Positions 26,334 to 35,537 are shown, counted from the stretch's first letter. The stretch is 64,000 nt of DNA from Ruminococcus flavefaciens ND2009 (GCF_000621785.1 NZ_JHXI01000010.1:124001-188000); one strand, 5' to 3'. Notes: a model not told the origin generated them from the letters alone. Numbers and translations are program-made.

Positions 26334-26849
26334 TTATTCCTCAAGGTAATTTTTCACCCATATACAGCCCGCTATGGCGGCTATGGCTATCAGCGCCAGC
26401 AGGATAAGTCCTGCTATCGCCGCAATATTCATGGCAAGCTTCCTTCCGGGATGAAAGTCCCTGTAGGGTATCCCATCGGGATATGCGGCATACTCGTCAT
26501 TGAGCTCCTTGCAGAGGTCACTGTGCTGCGGATAAGTCTCCGCAAAATACTTAGCGAACTCCGCGTTATCCCGTATCTTTTTTCTTACGCAGAAGTCGTT
26601 GAGGGCTGCCGCTCCTAACTTTATGGGGATATTCAGCAGCAGCGCCAGAGCTATATTGATAAGTCCCTTTTTCAGACCTATGCTGTTTACATTTATGACC
26701 ACGGCGCCGAAGGTGAATACTGCCAGAAATATTCCCAGATATTCCAGCACCGCAGCAAGGTCGCTCTCCTTGTAGTACCAGTAGCTCAGCGACACATGAT
26801 ATCCGCCCGTTATGACACGTTCAGCGCCCAGACGTTCCTTTTTCTTCAT
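26334..26849 (-). CDS. Hypothetical membrane protein, 171 residues
   Basis: Not recognised. It has about three hydrophobic segments: one at 34-53 (AVLEYLGIFLAVFTFGAVVI), one at 62-80 and one at 141-164 (MNIAAIAGLILLALIAIAAI). Between the last two is a soluble stretch with several charged residues. The protein is lysine-rich at its start and ends in VKNYLEE. It lies 3 bp after glmM and 18 bp before the methyltransferase, so it is probably in the same transcript. The ribosome binding site is weak. Its family and role remain unknown. Confidence 0.55.
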   Translation of the reverse strand: MKKKERLGAERVITGGYHVSLSYWYYKESDLAAVLEYLGIFLAVFTFGAVVINVNSIGLKKGLINIALALLLNIPIKLGAAALNDFCVRKKIRDNAEFAKYFAETYPQHSDLCKELNDEYAAYPDGIPYRDFHPGRKLAMNIAAIAGLILLALIAIAAIAGCIWVKNYLEE

Positions 26850-26852
26850 GGC

Positions 26853-28211
26853 TTATACCTTATACGCGCAGGTGTCCTTGATGGTCTGTGCTATCTCCAC
26901 AGCCATATCGTTTATGCGCCCGAAGTCTGCGCCCTCTATGAGGATACGGACGATGGGCTCCTTGCCGCTCTCGCGGATGACCAGTCTTCCCTCGTCCCCA
27001 AGCTCCCTGCCGAAGCTTTCGATGAGCTCGGTGATGTCCTTCTCGTTTTTCCAGAGCTCCTTGTAGTGGGGGTGTATCTTCACATTCAGCTTCACCTGGG
27101 GGTATCGGGGCATATCTCCCGACAGCTCGCTGAGGGGACAGTCCTTTTCCTTCATTATGCTCAGCAGCCTTACGCCTGCCAGCTGACCGTCGCCTGTGCC
27201 CGAATCGTCAAGGAAGATGATATGTCCGTCGGGCTCGCCGCCCAGCTTGTAGCCGCCCTCCAGCATACGCTCAAGGACGTACCGCGTACCTGCTCCCGAG
27301 CTCACCAGCCTTATGCCGTGGTCGGAGGCGTATCTGCGGAAACCGAGAGTGCTGCCTGCGGTGACTACCGCCGTATCCTTGAAAAGGGTACCCTTTTCCT
27401 TCATATACCGGGCAAAGATGGCAAGCTGTCTGTCGCCGTCCACCAGTTCGCCCTTTTCATCAACGGCAATGCACCTGTCTGCGTCGCCGTCAAAGGCAAG
27501 TCCGCAGCAGCAGCCGCTGTCGATAACTGTTTCCATGAGGCGGTGTACATTGGTACTTCCGCACTCTCTGTTGATGTTGGTGCCGTCGGGCTTGTCGGCT
27601 ATGACAATAGTCTCCGCACCCAGCGCCGTAAACAGCTTTTCCGCGGTAACAGCCGCGCAGCCGTTGGCGCAGTCCAGAGCCACCTTCATTCCGCTGAGGT
27701 CAGCTCCCGTCAGCTCCTTAATATGCTGTATATACTCCTCCGCAGCCTTCTCGCCGTGGATTATCCTTCCCACATCTTCGTGGGACTTCAGCTTTACCTC
27801 CCCGGGAGCAGCCAGCACCAGCCTTTCTATCTCCTCCTCTGCCTCCTCCGTGAGCTTGCAGCCCTTTGCGGAGAACAGCTTCAGACCGTTATACTCGGCG
27901 CTGTTGTGGCTTCCCGAGATCATGATACCTCCGTCGGCACCGTGGGCACCGATAAGATATGTCACCCCGGGGGTGGGAACTGTTCCCAGCAGCTCGGCAT
28001 CTGCTCCCACAGAGCATATACCTGCACAGACTGCTGCCTCCAGCGCGTCTGAGGACAGTCTTGTATCCTTGCCCACAAGTATCTTCGTCTTTCCGCCCTC
28101 TTTTTTTGCAAGCACCAGTGCAGCGGCGCGTCCCGTCTGCATTGCAAGCTCACAGGTGAGGTCGGTGACGGCGATACCTCTCGGGCCGTCGGTACCGAAA
28201 AGTTTTGCCAT
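26853..28211 (-). CDS. glmM: Phosphoglucosamine mutase
   Basis: 452 residues, full length. It starts MAKLFGTDGPRGIAV and has the phosphoserine loop GIMISGSHNSAEYNG around residue 100, the metal-binding motif DGDADRC and a sugar-binding GGEPDGH. GlmM converts glucosamine-6-phosphate to glucosamine-1-phosphate for UDP-GlcNAc and peptidoglycan synthesis. The usual active-site ISASHNP reads ISGSHNS here, a conservative change in the flanking residues that keeps the phosphorylated Ser. A phosphomannomutase or phosphoglucomutase is less likely from the start and length. Confidence 0.88.
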   Translation of the reverse strand: MAKLFGTDGPRGIAVTDLTCELAMQTGRAAALVLAKKEGGKTKILVGKDTRLSSDALEAAVCAGICSVGADAELLGTVPTPGVTYLIGAHGADGGIMISGSHNSAEYNGLKLFSAKGCKLTEEAEEEIERLVLAAPGEVKLKSHEDVGRIIHGEKAAEEYIQHIKELTGADLSGMKVALDCANGCAAVTAEKLFTALGAETIVIADKPDGTNINRECGSTNVHRLMETVIDSGCCCGLAFDGDADRCIAVDEKGELVDGDRQLAIFARYMKEKGTLFKDTAVVTAGSTLGFRRYASDHGIRLVSSGAGTRYVLERMLEGGYKLGGEPDGHIIFLDDSGTGDGQLAGVRLLSIMKEKDCPLSELSGDMPRYPQVKLNVKIHPHYKELWKNEKDITELIESFGRELGDEGRLVIRESGKEPIVRILIEGADFGRINDMAVEIAQTIKDTCAYKV

Positions 28212-28243
28212 TGCGGAGTCTCCTTCTAAATCAGGTTGAAAAA

Positions 28244-28795
28244 TCAGAGTCGGGAGCTTTCCATGCTCTCAACTATCTCATAAACTGCAATAGGGCGGCG
28301 CTTTCCCGCCACCTCCTCCAGATTTCTGCAAAGCTCCTCGGAGGTGCAGCTGTTGTATCTGTTATAGACCAGTATGCCGTTCCACTGCTTCACGCAGAAC
28401 ACCGTGTGAATAGTGGAGAGGAAGGGCTTTTTCGTCCAGAAGGTTATGATGAAAGCCTTTGCCTCATCGGGGGCTTTCGTCCGTCTGAACTCAACGCCGA
28501 AATGCTTCAGCGCCTTGCCTATCCTGTAGGCATTACAGCCGAAAAAGCCCAGCAGCACGCGGAATCGCTCCATATAGAAGGCGATCTCCTTCAGTGGACG
28601 GGGCTTTTTCAGATAGACAAGTGCATTGTGTACCGCTATGACCTCGCAGCCGTTGAAGCTCATGTGACAGATGCCGTAACGGAACTGCGCCACGATACCT
28701 CTGCCCTGTCCGTTTATCATCTCCCCGATGGGAAGCTGCTCGGCGATAGACTCATTATGTCTGAGATTATATCTCCTTGAACCTTTTATAAGCAT
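28244..28795 (-). CDS. Hypothetical protein, possible C39-like cysteine peptidase fold
   Basis: 183 residues with no signal peptide or membrane helix. Residues about 48-59 (NGCEVIAVHNAL) look like the Cys-helix motif of papain-like or C39-like folds, and about residues 133-150 (IHTVFCVKQWNGILVYNRYN) like the His strand. A full C-H-N/D triad is not certain, so this may be an inactive relative or unrelated. The gene lies between glmM and ruvB on the same strand, with a ribosome binding site (AGGAAT) before its ATG. The function is not known and I assign none. Confidence 0.5.
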   Translation of the reverse strand: MLIKGSRRYNLRHNESIAEQLPIGEMINGQGRGIVAQFRYGICHMSFNGCEVIAVHNALVYLKKPRPLKEIAFYMERFRVLLGFFGCNAYRIGKALKHFGVEFRRTKAPDEAKAFIITFWTKKPFLSTIHTVFCVKQWNGILVYNRYNSCTSEELCRNLEEVAGKRRPIAVYEIVESMESSRL

Positions 28796-28829
28796 ATTCT
28801 ATTCCTCGTCTCCCCTGCGGGGAGAATTG

Positions 28830-29888
28830 TCAGAAGCTCATCTGTCCGTCATCAGCAGAAGCTGCCTGCTCGGGCGGCACTATGCCAAGGTGCTCATAGG
28901 CAAGCCTCGTGGCAACTCTGCCTCGCGGCGTCCTGCCCAGGAAGCCCAGCTGCATAAGGAAGGGCTCGCACACGTCCTCAAGGGTAACGCTCTCCTCGTT
29001 GATAGCCGAGGCGAGGGTCTCAAGTCCCACAGGTCCGCCGCCGTAGCCCTTGATTATCATCTCAAGCATACGTCTGTCCAGACCGTCAAGACCGAGATGG
29101 TCTATTTCCAGACGGCTGAGGGCGATGGAGGCTATCTCCTGTGTTATCTGACCGTTGCCCATGACATCTGCGAAGTCGCGGACACGCTTCAGGAGCCTGT
29201 TTGCTATTCGCGGTGTGCCTCTTGCTCTGCCCGCTATCTCTGCGGCTCCGTCAGCGGTACAGGGTATGCCCAGTATCATTGAGCTCCTGCGGACGATGTC
29301 CGTGAGCTGCTCCTTGGTATAGAGCTCAAGCCTGTGGATAACGCCGAAGCGGTCGCGGAGAGGCGCCGAGAGCTGTCCTGCTCTGGTGGTGGCACCGATG
29401 AGGGTGAAGGGCTTCAGGTCCATTCGTATGGAACGGGCTGAGGGACCCTTGCCAATGATTATATCTATTACTCTGTCCTCCAGTGCGGGGTAGAGTATCT
29501 CCTCCACCGCACGGGACAGTCTGTGTATCTCGTCGATGAAAAGCACATCGTTGTCGGAGAGACTGGTCAGCAGCGACACAAGGTCTCCCGGCTTTTCAAT
29601 GGCAGGACCTGTGGTGACTCTGAGATTTACCCCCAGCTCGTGAGCTATTATGGAAGAAAGGGTAGTCTTTCCCAGTCCGGGAGGTCCGTACAGAAGCACA
29701 TGGTCCAGGGGTTCGTTCCTGCGCTTTGCAGCCTCGATATATATGGCAAGATTTTCCTTTACCTTGTCCTGTCCGATATAGTCGTGGAGTGTCTGCGGGC
29801 GGAGACTGAGCTCAGCCTCGCTGTCCTCCGCGGTATTCTCGGGAGTTATTATTCTGGGAGCGAACTCCATATCCTCTGTCTGTATCAA
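28830..29888 (-). CDS. ruvB: Holliday junction branch migration ATPase RuvB
   Basis: 352 residues with Walker [10 protein letters not shown], Walker B FIDEIHRL, sensor motif IGATTRAG and the C-terminal winged helix with [15 protein letters not shown]. RuvB forms hexameric rings that drive branch migration with RuvA. A TTG start at 29888 is used, behind GAGGTG; an ATG six codons later is possible but has a poor site. It is in the ruv cluster, separated from ruvA by an SseB-like gene. Confidence 0.96.
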   Translation of the reverse strand: MIQTEDMEFAPRIITPENTAEDSEAELSLRPQTLHDYIGQDKVKENLAIYIEAAKRRNEPLDHVLLYGPPGLGKTTLSSIIAHELGVNLRVTTGPAIEKPGDLVSLLTSLSDNDVLFIDEIHRLSRAVEEILYPALEDRVIDIIIGKGPSARSIRMDLKPFTLIGATTRAGQLSAPLRDRFGVIHRLELYTKEQLTDIVRRSSMILGIPCTADGAAEIAGRARGTPRIANRLLKRVRDFADVMGNGQITQEIASIALSRLEIDHLGLDGLDRRMLEMIIKGYGGGPVGLETLASAINEESVTLEDVCEPFLMQLGFLGRTPRGRVATRLAYEHLGIVPPEQAASADDGQMSF

Positions 29889-29903
29889 ATAAACACCTCT
29901 GAA

Positions 29904-30638
29904 TTATTTCTCGAAAAATCTCTTTTTGCGGACATAGAAAGGCTCTACGGTCTCCGCAGCCTTCTTGCCCATATCCTGTTCATAGCTGATAAAGCACAGA
30001 TGCTCGTTTGCCTTTACGGTCTTGGAGAGGTACTTTGAAAGGGGCACGAAGAGCTTTCTCGTGCTTCCCATCATATCCAGGACTATGAGTATCTGGGGCT
30101 TTTCGCAGCCCTTTATCATCTCCATGATGAAGGCGCGGTCAACATTGGGCTGCTTTGAAAGGAACTTGCTTGCAGCCTTGACGATATGTCCCACCTCATG
30201 CTCCACGGGGCGGTAGCTGATGATGTCCGCTTCGTTGTATGAGATAGCCTTGATCTTGAGATTGCGGGCTATCATAAGAATGCTCTTTATCTCCTGTGAT
30301 GAGAACTCCTTGCCGTAGGAATTGGGGTTCAGCACAGCGGATACCGACTGTATGAGGTCGAAAAGTCTCAGACAGTTTATCTTATAGCAGTCAACATAGC
30401 GCTTGGCGAACTGCTGGAGAGCGCGGTAGCTGGTGAAGAAGGGGATAAAGATGTCGCCGTCGGGGTTCTGGGTGGTTATCAGCTCAAGCTGAATACCGCC
30501 TTCTGCTCTGCCGCGCTCCTGCTGAACAGGGTTCTTGCAGATAACATAGACGTCGCTTTTGATGAGCGTCTGAAGGAACAGGGCGCGTTTTGAGGGGTCT
30601 TTTATTGCTGCTTTCAGCAATTCATCAAGATTCATCAT
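29904..30638 (-). CDS. SseB-like protein inside the ruv cluster
   Basis: About 244 residues. The pattern (VYVICKNPVQQERGRAEGG, then GDIFIPFFTSYRALQQF) matches the SseB N-terminal domain, and a second domain follows. SseB proteins are small cytoplasmic proteins of unclear role (named for serine sensitivity). The ATG at 30638 (MMNLDELL) is chosen because the upstream ATG overlaps the AAGGA ribosome binding site. The gene lies between ruvA and ruvB, 34 bp after ruvA and 15 bp before ruvB. A link with recombination is only suggested by position. Confidence 0.7.
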   Translation of the reverse strand: MMNLDELLKAAIKDPSKRALFLQTLIKSDVYVICKNPVQQERGRAEGGIQLELITTQNPDGDIFIPFFTSYRALQQFAKRYVDCYKINCLRLFDLIQSVSAVLNPNSYGKEFSSQEIKSILMIARNLKIKAISYNEADIISYRPVEHEVGHIVKAASKFLSKQPNVDRAFIMEMIKGCEKPQILIVLDMMGSTRKLFVPLSKYLSKTVKANEHLCFISYEQDMGKKAAETVEPFYVRKKRFFEK

Positions 30639-30672
30639 AACAGTAACCATCCTTGTAACATATTTTTGAGTT

Positions 30673-31296
30673 TTAACGCATATTTTTTGCTGTCATCAAT
30701 CTCAGAGTTTCCTTTATAAGCTCCTGTGTGCTGAGGGAGGGATCCAGCTTGCCGAGTATAGGAGCTGTTTCGCCCTGTGAGTAGCCCAGCACCATAAGGG
30801 CTTCCAGAGCTTCGGACACTGCCGAGGAGGCTGCACCCGAGGGTATATTCGCAAATTCCGCAGCGTCGCCGCCAACGCTGCCGCTGATGGACTCGGAGGA
30901 GATCTTGTCCTTGAGCTCAAGGACTATCCTCTGTGCGGTCTTTGCACCTATGCCCTTTGTCTTTGTGAATGTCTTGCTGTCTCCCGAAGCCACGAGAAAC
31001 GCAAATCTTTCGGGGGTCAGGTCCGAGAGTATCGCCGTTGCCGCTTTTGGTCCTACTCCCGAGACGGAGATGAGCAGCTTGAAACAGCTCAGCTCCTGCT
31101 GTGTGGCAAAGCCGAAGAGCTCCACCACGTCCTCCCTGACGTAGAGATAGGTGTATAGCATCGCTTCGCTGCCTATCTCGCCCAGCTGTGCGACCGTATT
31201 GTATGAAGTCCTGCAGCCGTATCCTACTCCGCCGCATTCCACAACGGCAAAGCCCAGTTCCTTGACTGTCAGTTTTCCTCTTACGCTGTATATCAT
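30673..31296 (-). CDS. ruvA: Holliday junction DNA helicase RuvA
   Basis: 207 residues from the ATG at 31294-31296 (MIYSVRGKLTVKELGFAVVE), which has AAAAGG upstream; an earlier in-frame start is unsupported. It has the OB-fold N-terminus, the helix-hairpin-helix motifs LISVSGVGPKAATAIL and TKGIGAKTAQRIVLEL, and the short C-terminal domain that contacts RuvB (SEALEALMVLGYSQ). RuvA tetramers hold the Holliday junction. It is 26 bp downstream of ruvC. Confidence 0.95.
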   Translation of the reverse strand: MIYSVRGKLTVKELGFAVVECGGVGYGCRTSYNTVAQLGEIGSEAMLYTYLYVREDVVELFGFATQQELSCFKLLISVSGVGPKAATAILSDLTPERFAFLVASGDSKTFTKTKGIGAKTAQRIVLELKDKISSESISGSVGGDAAEFANIPSGAASSAVSEALEALMVLGYSQGETAPILGKLDPSLSTQELIKETLRLMTAKNMR

Positions 31297-31322
31297 TTTA
31301 TCACCTTTTGAACGGAGGATCT

Positions 31323-31808
31323 TCAGTTCCACCTGACGGAATGGCCGTGGCAGATGGCTATGGCAAGGGCGTCCGCAGCGTCATCGGGCTTTGGTATCTG
31401 CGCCAGCCCCAGCAGCTGCTTCGTCATTTCCATGACCTGTTTTTTCTCCGCCTTTCCGTATCCGACTACCGACTGCTTGACCTGAAGGGGGGTATACTCC
31501 GACACCGGGACTTTCCTCATCGCCGCCGAAAGTACGGTTATACCTCTCGCCTGTGCCACATCAATGGCAGTCTTCTGGTTGGTAGTGAAATAGAGACGCT
31601 CTATTGCCATACAGTCGGGAGAGAATTTGTCGAAAATGAATTCGATGTCCTCGTGTATAGCTCTGAGCCTTTCGGGGAATGGCGTTCCCGCCTCGGTGAG
31701 CACTGCTCCGTACTCAACGGGTGTGAACCTTATGCCGTCGTAGTCCAGCACGCCGAAGCCCACTATGGCATACCCCGGGTCTATGCCTAAAATCCTTATC
31801 TTTTTCAC
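31323..31808 (-). CDS. ruvC: Crossover junction endodeoxyribonuclease RuvC
   Basis: 161 residues from a GTG at 31808 (VKKIRILGIDPGYAIVGFGV), which follows AGGAAA; a 17-residue upstream extension has no support. The acidic catalytic residues appear in GIDPGYA, MAIERLYF and PDDAADALAIA. RuvC cuts Holliday junctions symmetrically, in concert with RuvAB. Its length is normal. It begins the ruvC-ruvA-SseB-ruvB operon, which has its own promoter at 31873-31902. Confidence 0.94.
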   Translation of the reverse strand: MKKIRILGIDPGYAIVGFGVLDYDGIRFTPVEYGAVLTEAGTPFPERLRAIHEDIEFIFDKFSPDCMAIERLYFTTNQKTAIDVAQARGITVLSAAMRKVPVSEYTPLQVKQSVVGYGKAEKKQVMEMTKQLLGLAQIPKPDDAADALAIAICHGHSVRWN

Positions 31809-31872
31809 TGTTTTTTCCTGTACATTTGTTAAAATCTTCACATGGATATAGTTTCTCACTATATTCTATATC

Positions 31873-31902
31873 ATTATACCACAGAACACTTGTGATTTGC
31901 AA
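31873..31902 (-). promoter_or_regulatory. Promoter of the ruv operon
   Basis: On the minus strand TTGCAA (31897-31902), an 18-bp spacer and a perfect TATAAT (31873-31878). It is divergent from the pheA promoter. No LexA-type site was recognised. Confidence 0.65.
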
Positions 31903-31921
31903 TATATTTATCCTTTTTTTA

Positions 31922-31950
31922 TTGATTTCTACAAAAATAAATGCTATAAT
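31922..31950 (+). promoter_or_regulatory. Promoter of pheA-metH
   Basis: TTGATT (31922-31927), a 17-bp spacer and TATAAT (31945-31950). The leader of about 75 bases contains GAGCC and GGCTC as possible pairing arms, but no T-box or known riboswitch motif. Confidence 0.7.
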
Positions 31951-32034
31951 ATGTGAGGTATATCAATTCGAGCCTTCAGCCCTGCGGTCTTGCCGGCACA
32001 TAAGGACTTACGGCTCAAATCGGAGGTATTTTTT

Positions 32035-33150
32035 ATGGATCTTAAACAGCTTCGTGACGGCATTGATGACATCGACAGCAGCATTCTCTCCCTCTTTATG
32101 AAGCGCATGGAGCTCTGCAAGGGCGTCGCCGACTACAAGAAGGAGCACGATATGCCCGTTTTTCAGGGCGGACGCGAGCAGCAGGTCATCGACCGCATCA
32201 AAGAGCTGACAGGGGATAAAAATCTTGAGAAGGGCACTGCTGCCCTTTTTACCACTATCATGGATATAAGCAAGATACTCCAGAACCGCACTATCCTGGC
32301 AGGCGCTCCCGACTATGAGTTCTCCGCTCCCGACTTTGCAGGAGCAAGGACAGTGGGCTGTCAGGGCACATCGGGTGCCAACTCCGAGGTGGCTGCAAGG
32401 TCTGTGTTCGGTGACCGCAGCTTTAACTTCTACCCCTCCTTCGAGGACGTTTTCAGAGCGGTCAGCGACGGTGAGATAGACTACGGCGTTCTCCCCGTTC
32501 AGAACTCCACCGCAGGCTCGGTAAACAGCACCTACGACCTCATGGCAAAGTACCCCGTGTACATCGTCAAGGAGGTCATCGTCGAGATAAACCACTGTCT
32601 CGCCGCAAAGAAGGATATGCCCCTTTCTCAGGTGAAGAAGGTATACTCCCACCCCCAGGCGCTGGCACAGTGCGAGACCTTCCTCCGCAAAAACGGTCTC
32701 AGGACCTCTGAGTACGCAAACACGGCAACTGCCGCGGAAAAGGTCATGGACAGCGACGAGGACATCGCAGCTATATGCTCGGTACAGTGCGCTGAGCAGA
32801 TGGGCATGACCATTCTTGCAAGAGACATAGCCGACGTCTCCGTGAACCGCACTCAGTTCATAGTTATATCAAAGGATATGCAGGTGGCGGAGGACTCGGA
32901 TTCCGTTTCCGTAATGCTGGCTATCCCCCATACAGAGGGTAGTCTTTACCGACTCCTAACCAAATTCTATGTGAACGATATGAACCTTATCCGTATCGAG
33001 AGCCGACCTATCCGTGACGGCAGCTTCAACGTCCTCTTCTTCCTGGATTTCAGCGGCAGACTCACAGACCCCAACGTTAAGGCAGTTCTCCGCGACCTTG
33101 AGGAGAACCTTGAGACCTTCCGCTGCATAGGCACATTCAAAAGCGAATAA
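32035..33150 (+). CDS. pheA: Chorismate mutase / prephenate dehydratase (bifunctional)
   Basis: 371 residues. The start is the ATG at 32035 (MDLKQLRDGIDDIDSSIL) behind CGGAGGT; an upstream in-frame ATG at 31990 is not supported. Residues 1-85 are an AroQ chorismate mutase helix bundle, about 100-280 the prephenate dehydratase, and the rest an ACT domain with SLYRLLTKF and ESRP, which binds phenylalanine for feedback control. The dehydratase motif usually written TRF reads TQF here (NRTQFIVIS). The protein makes phenylpyruvate, the precursor of phenylalanine. It precedes metH by 11 bp. Confidence 0.93.
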   Translation: MDLKQLRDGIDDIDSSILSLFMKRMELCKGVADYKKEHDMPVFQGGREQQVIDRIKELTGDKNLEKGTAALFTTIMDISKILQNRTILAGAPDYEFSAPDFAGARTVGCQGTSGANSEVAARSVFGDRSFNFYPSFEDVFRAVSDGEIDYGVLPVQNSTAGSVNSTYDLMAKYPVYIVKEVIVEINHCLAAKKDMPLSQVKKVYSHPQALAQCETFLRKNGLRTSEYANTATAAEKVMDSDEDIAAICSVQCAEQMGMTILARDIADVSVNRTQFIVISKDMQVAEDSDSVSVMLAIPHTEGSLYRLLTKFYVNDMNLIRIESRPIRDGSFNVLFFLDFSGRLTDPNVKAVLRDLEENLETFRCIGTFKSE

Positions 33151-33161
33151 AGGAGACTGCT

Positions 33162-35537
33162 ATGTCCGATAAATTCTTTTCACTTCTTGACAGAAACAGC
33201 TTTGTATTCCTTGACGGCGGCATGGGCACCATGCTCCAGGCTCACGGGATAAAGACAGAACATATACCCGAGCTTCTCAATATCACAGACCCGGAAGCTA
33301 TAATGAAGATACACCGTCTCTATGTGGAGAGCGGTGCGGATATAATCTACTCCAACACCTTCGGCGCAAACCGCTTCAAGCTTTCTGGAAGCGGCTATTC
33401 CGTTGAGAAGATAGTCTCCGCAGGTGTTGCCAATGCACGTAAAGCCGCGGCAGGACGTGCCCTTACGGCTCTGGACTTAGGTCCCATAGGACAGCTCCTT
33501 GAGCCTGCGGGAACACTGAAATTCGAGGAGGCATATGAGGTCTACAAGGAACTCGTACTGGCAGGAAAGGACGCCGACCTCATCGTCATCGAGACCATGA
33601 CCGACCTCTATGAGGTAAAGGCTGCTCTACTGGCTGCAAAGGAAAACTCCGACAAGCCCGTGCTTGTGACCATGACCTTTGAGGAGAATATGCGTACATT
33701 CACGGGAGTTTCCCCCGAGTGCATGGTGGCAGTGCTGGAGGGTCTGGGGGCAGACGCCATCGGCGTGAACTGTTCGCTGGGTCCAGAGGAGCTCTTCCCC
33801 GTCCTTGACAGGATATGTGCACTGACCTCACTGCCCGTTATAGCCAAGCCCAATGCAGGTCTCCCCGACCCTGTGACCAACGAGTACAACGTCGGTCCCG
33901 AGGACTTTGCGGAAAGCGCCGTAAAGCTTGCAAAGGCAGGCGTTACCATATTCGGCGGCTGCTGCGGCACCACACCTCAGCACATCTACACTATGATAGA
34001 ATCCCTTTCGGGCATGGAGAGACAGCCCAGAAAGATAGTACGCGCCAGCATAGCCTGCTCAGCGGTGAACTGCGTGAATATAAACCAGCCCCGTGTTATC
34101 GGCGAGCGTATCAACCCCACAGGCAAGAAGCGCTTCAAGGAAGCTCTCCTCGCCCATGATGTGGACTATATCCTGGGTCAGGCTGTGGAGCAGATACACG
34201 CAGGCGCCGAGATACTTGACGTAAACGTGGGACTTCCCGGCATCGACGAGAAGGAAATGATGGTAACAGCTGTTAAGGCTATACAGAGCGTATGTGACAC
34301 TCCCCTCCAGCTTGACTCCACTATCCCCGGGGTGCTTGAGGCAGGTCTCCGTGTATACAACGGAAAGCCCATTGTAAACTCGGTAAACGGCGAGGACGAC
34401 TCCCTCGACACTATCCTCCCCATCGTAAAGAAATACGGTGCATCGGTGGTGGGACTTACCCTCGACAAGGGCGGTATTCCCAAGACCGCCGACGGACGCT
34501 TCGCCATTGCGGAGAAGATTCTCCGCCGCGCCATGGAATACGGCATACCAAAGGAGGACGTTTTCATCGACTGCCTTACCCTGACGGCTTCTGCCGAGCA
34601 GGACGGCGTTATGGAGACCCTCAATGCGCTCCACAGAGTAAAGACAGAGCTGGGACTGAGGACAGTCCTGGGCGTTTCAAATATATCCTTCGGACTGCCA
34701 AACCGTGAGCTCATCACCCGTACCTTCCTCACAATGGCGCTCCACAGCGGTCTGGACCTTCCTATCATCAACCCCAATGTAGAGGGCATAATCGGCGCAG
34801 TAAGAGCATACAGGCTCCTTGCGGGAATAGACCGCAACTCCGCGGATTTCATAAGCATCTACGCACAGGACGACAGCGCTCCCAAGGCTCCTGCCCCCGC
34901 AAAGGACAAGGACTCCCCCGACCTTGTGTACTCGGTGGAGAACGGTCTGAAAAACAACGCCGTAAAGGCTGCGGAGGCTCTCATGGACACCGTTGACCCC
35001 ATGGAGATAATCAACGGCTATCTTATCCCTGCCCTGGACAGTGCAGGCGCTAAATTCGAGAAGGGCAAGATATTCCTGCCCCAGCTCATACTCACCGCAG
35101 AGGCGGCACAGGCGTGCTTCGAGGTAATAAAGACAAAGCTCTCGGCAGCAAACAGCGAAAGCGTTTCCAAGGGCAAGGTGGTGCTCGCCACAGTACACGG
35201 AGATATACACGATATAGGCAAGAACATCGTCAAGGTGCTCCTTGACAGCTACGGCTTCACGGTCATAGACCTTGGCAAGGACGTTCCTCCCGAGACTATC
35301 GTGGAAGCCGCTATACAACACAAGGTCAGCCTTGTGGGACTGTCGGCACTGATGACCACTACCCTCGGCGCTATGGCTGAGACTATCCGCCAGCTCAACG
35401 AGAAATACCCCGAGTGCAGGACCGTTGTGGGCGGAGCTGTTCTCACAGCCTCCTACGCTGAGCAGATACACGCGGATTTCTACGCCAAGGACGCAAAGCA
35501 GACCGTTGATATAGCGTCAAAGGTCTACGGAGTGTGA
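33162..35537 (+). CDS. metH: Cobalamin-dependent methionine synthase, short form
   Basis: 791 residues. The homocysteine S-methyltransferase domain (1 to about 290) has FLDGGMGTML and the zinc cysteines in GVNCSLGPE and FGGCCGTT. A pterin-binding domain (about 300-575) begins near PRVIGERINPTGKK. The B12 region (about 600-791) has GDIHDIGKN, in which His683 is the lower cobalt ligand. The C-terminal AdoMet activation domain of the E. coli type (1227 residues) is missing, as in many Clostridia, so reactivation of oxidised cobalamin must come from elsewhere. It methylates homocysteine with methyl-tetrahydrofolate. It is co-transcribed with pheA. Confidence 0.93.
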   Translation: MSDKFFSLLDRNSFVFLDGGMGTMLQAHGIKTEHIPELLNITDPEAIMKIHRLYVESGADIIYSNTFGANRFKLSGSGYSVEKIVSAGVANARKAAAGRALTALDLGPIGQLLEPAGTLKFEEAYEVYKELVLAGKDADLIVIETMTDLYEVKAALLAAKENSDKPVLVTMTFEENMRTFTGVSPECMVAVLEGLGADAIGVNCSLGPEELFPVLDRICALTSLPVIAKPNAGLPDPVTNEYNVGPEDFAESAVKLAKAGVTIFGGCCGTTPQHIYTMIESLSGMERQPRKIVRASIACSAVNCVNINQPRVIGERINPTGKKRFKEALLAHDVDYILGQAVEQIHAGAEILDVNVGLPGIDEKEMMVTAVKAIQSVCDTPLQLDSTIPGVLEAGLRVYNGKPIVNSVNGEDDSLDTILPIVKKYGASVVGLTLDKGGIPKTADGRFAIAEKILRRAMEYGIPKEDVFIDCLTLTASAEQDGVMETLNALHRVKTELGLRTVLGVSNISFGLPNRELITRTFLTMALHSGLDLPIINPNVEGIIGAVRAYRLLAGIDRNSADFISIYAQDDSAPKAPAPAKDKDSPDLVYSVENGLKNNAVKAAEALMDTVDPMEIINGYLIPALDSAGAKFEKGKIFLPQLILTAEAAQACFEVIKTKLSAANSESVSKGKVVLATVHGDIHDIGKNIVKVLLDSYGFTVIDLGKDVPPETIVEAAIQHKVSLVGLSALMTTTLGAMAETIRQLNEKYPECRTVVGGAVLTASYAEQIHADFYAKDAKQTVDIASKVYGV

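Noticed and set aside
26796..28052. 418-codon reading frame on the plus strand opposite glmM
   Set aside because: Shadow of glmM; no ribosome binding site or known domain.
31873..31902. LexA/SOS box at the ruv promoter
   Set aside because: No GAAC-N4-GTTC (Firmicutes) or CTGT-N8-ACAG pattern was found near the promoter.
31951..32034. T-box or other amino-acid riboswitch before pheA
   Set aside because: The leader is only about 75-85 bases and lacks the T-box UGGN sequence, stem I motifs and a terminator.
34677..35471. 264-codon reading frame on the minus strand opposite metH
   Set aside because: Shadow of metH, no supporting start signal.
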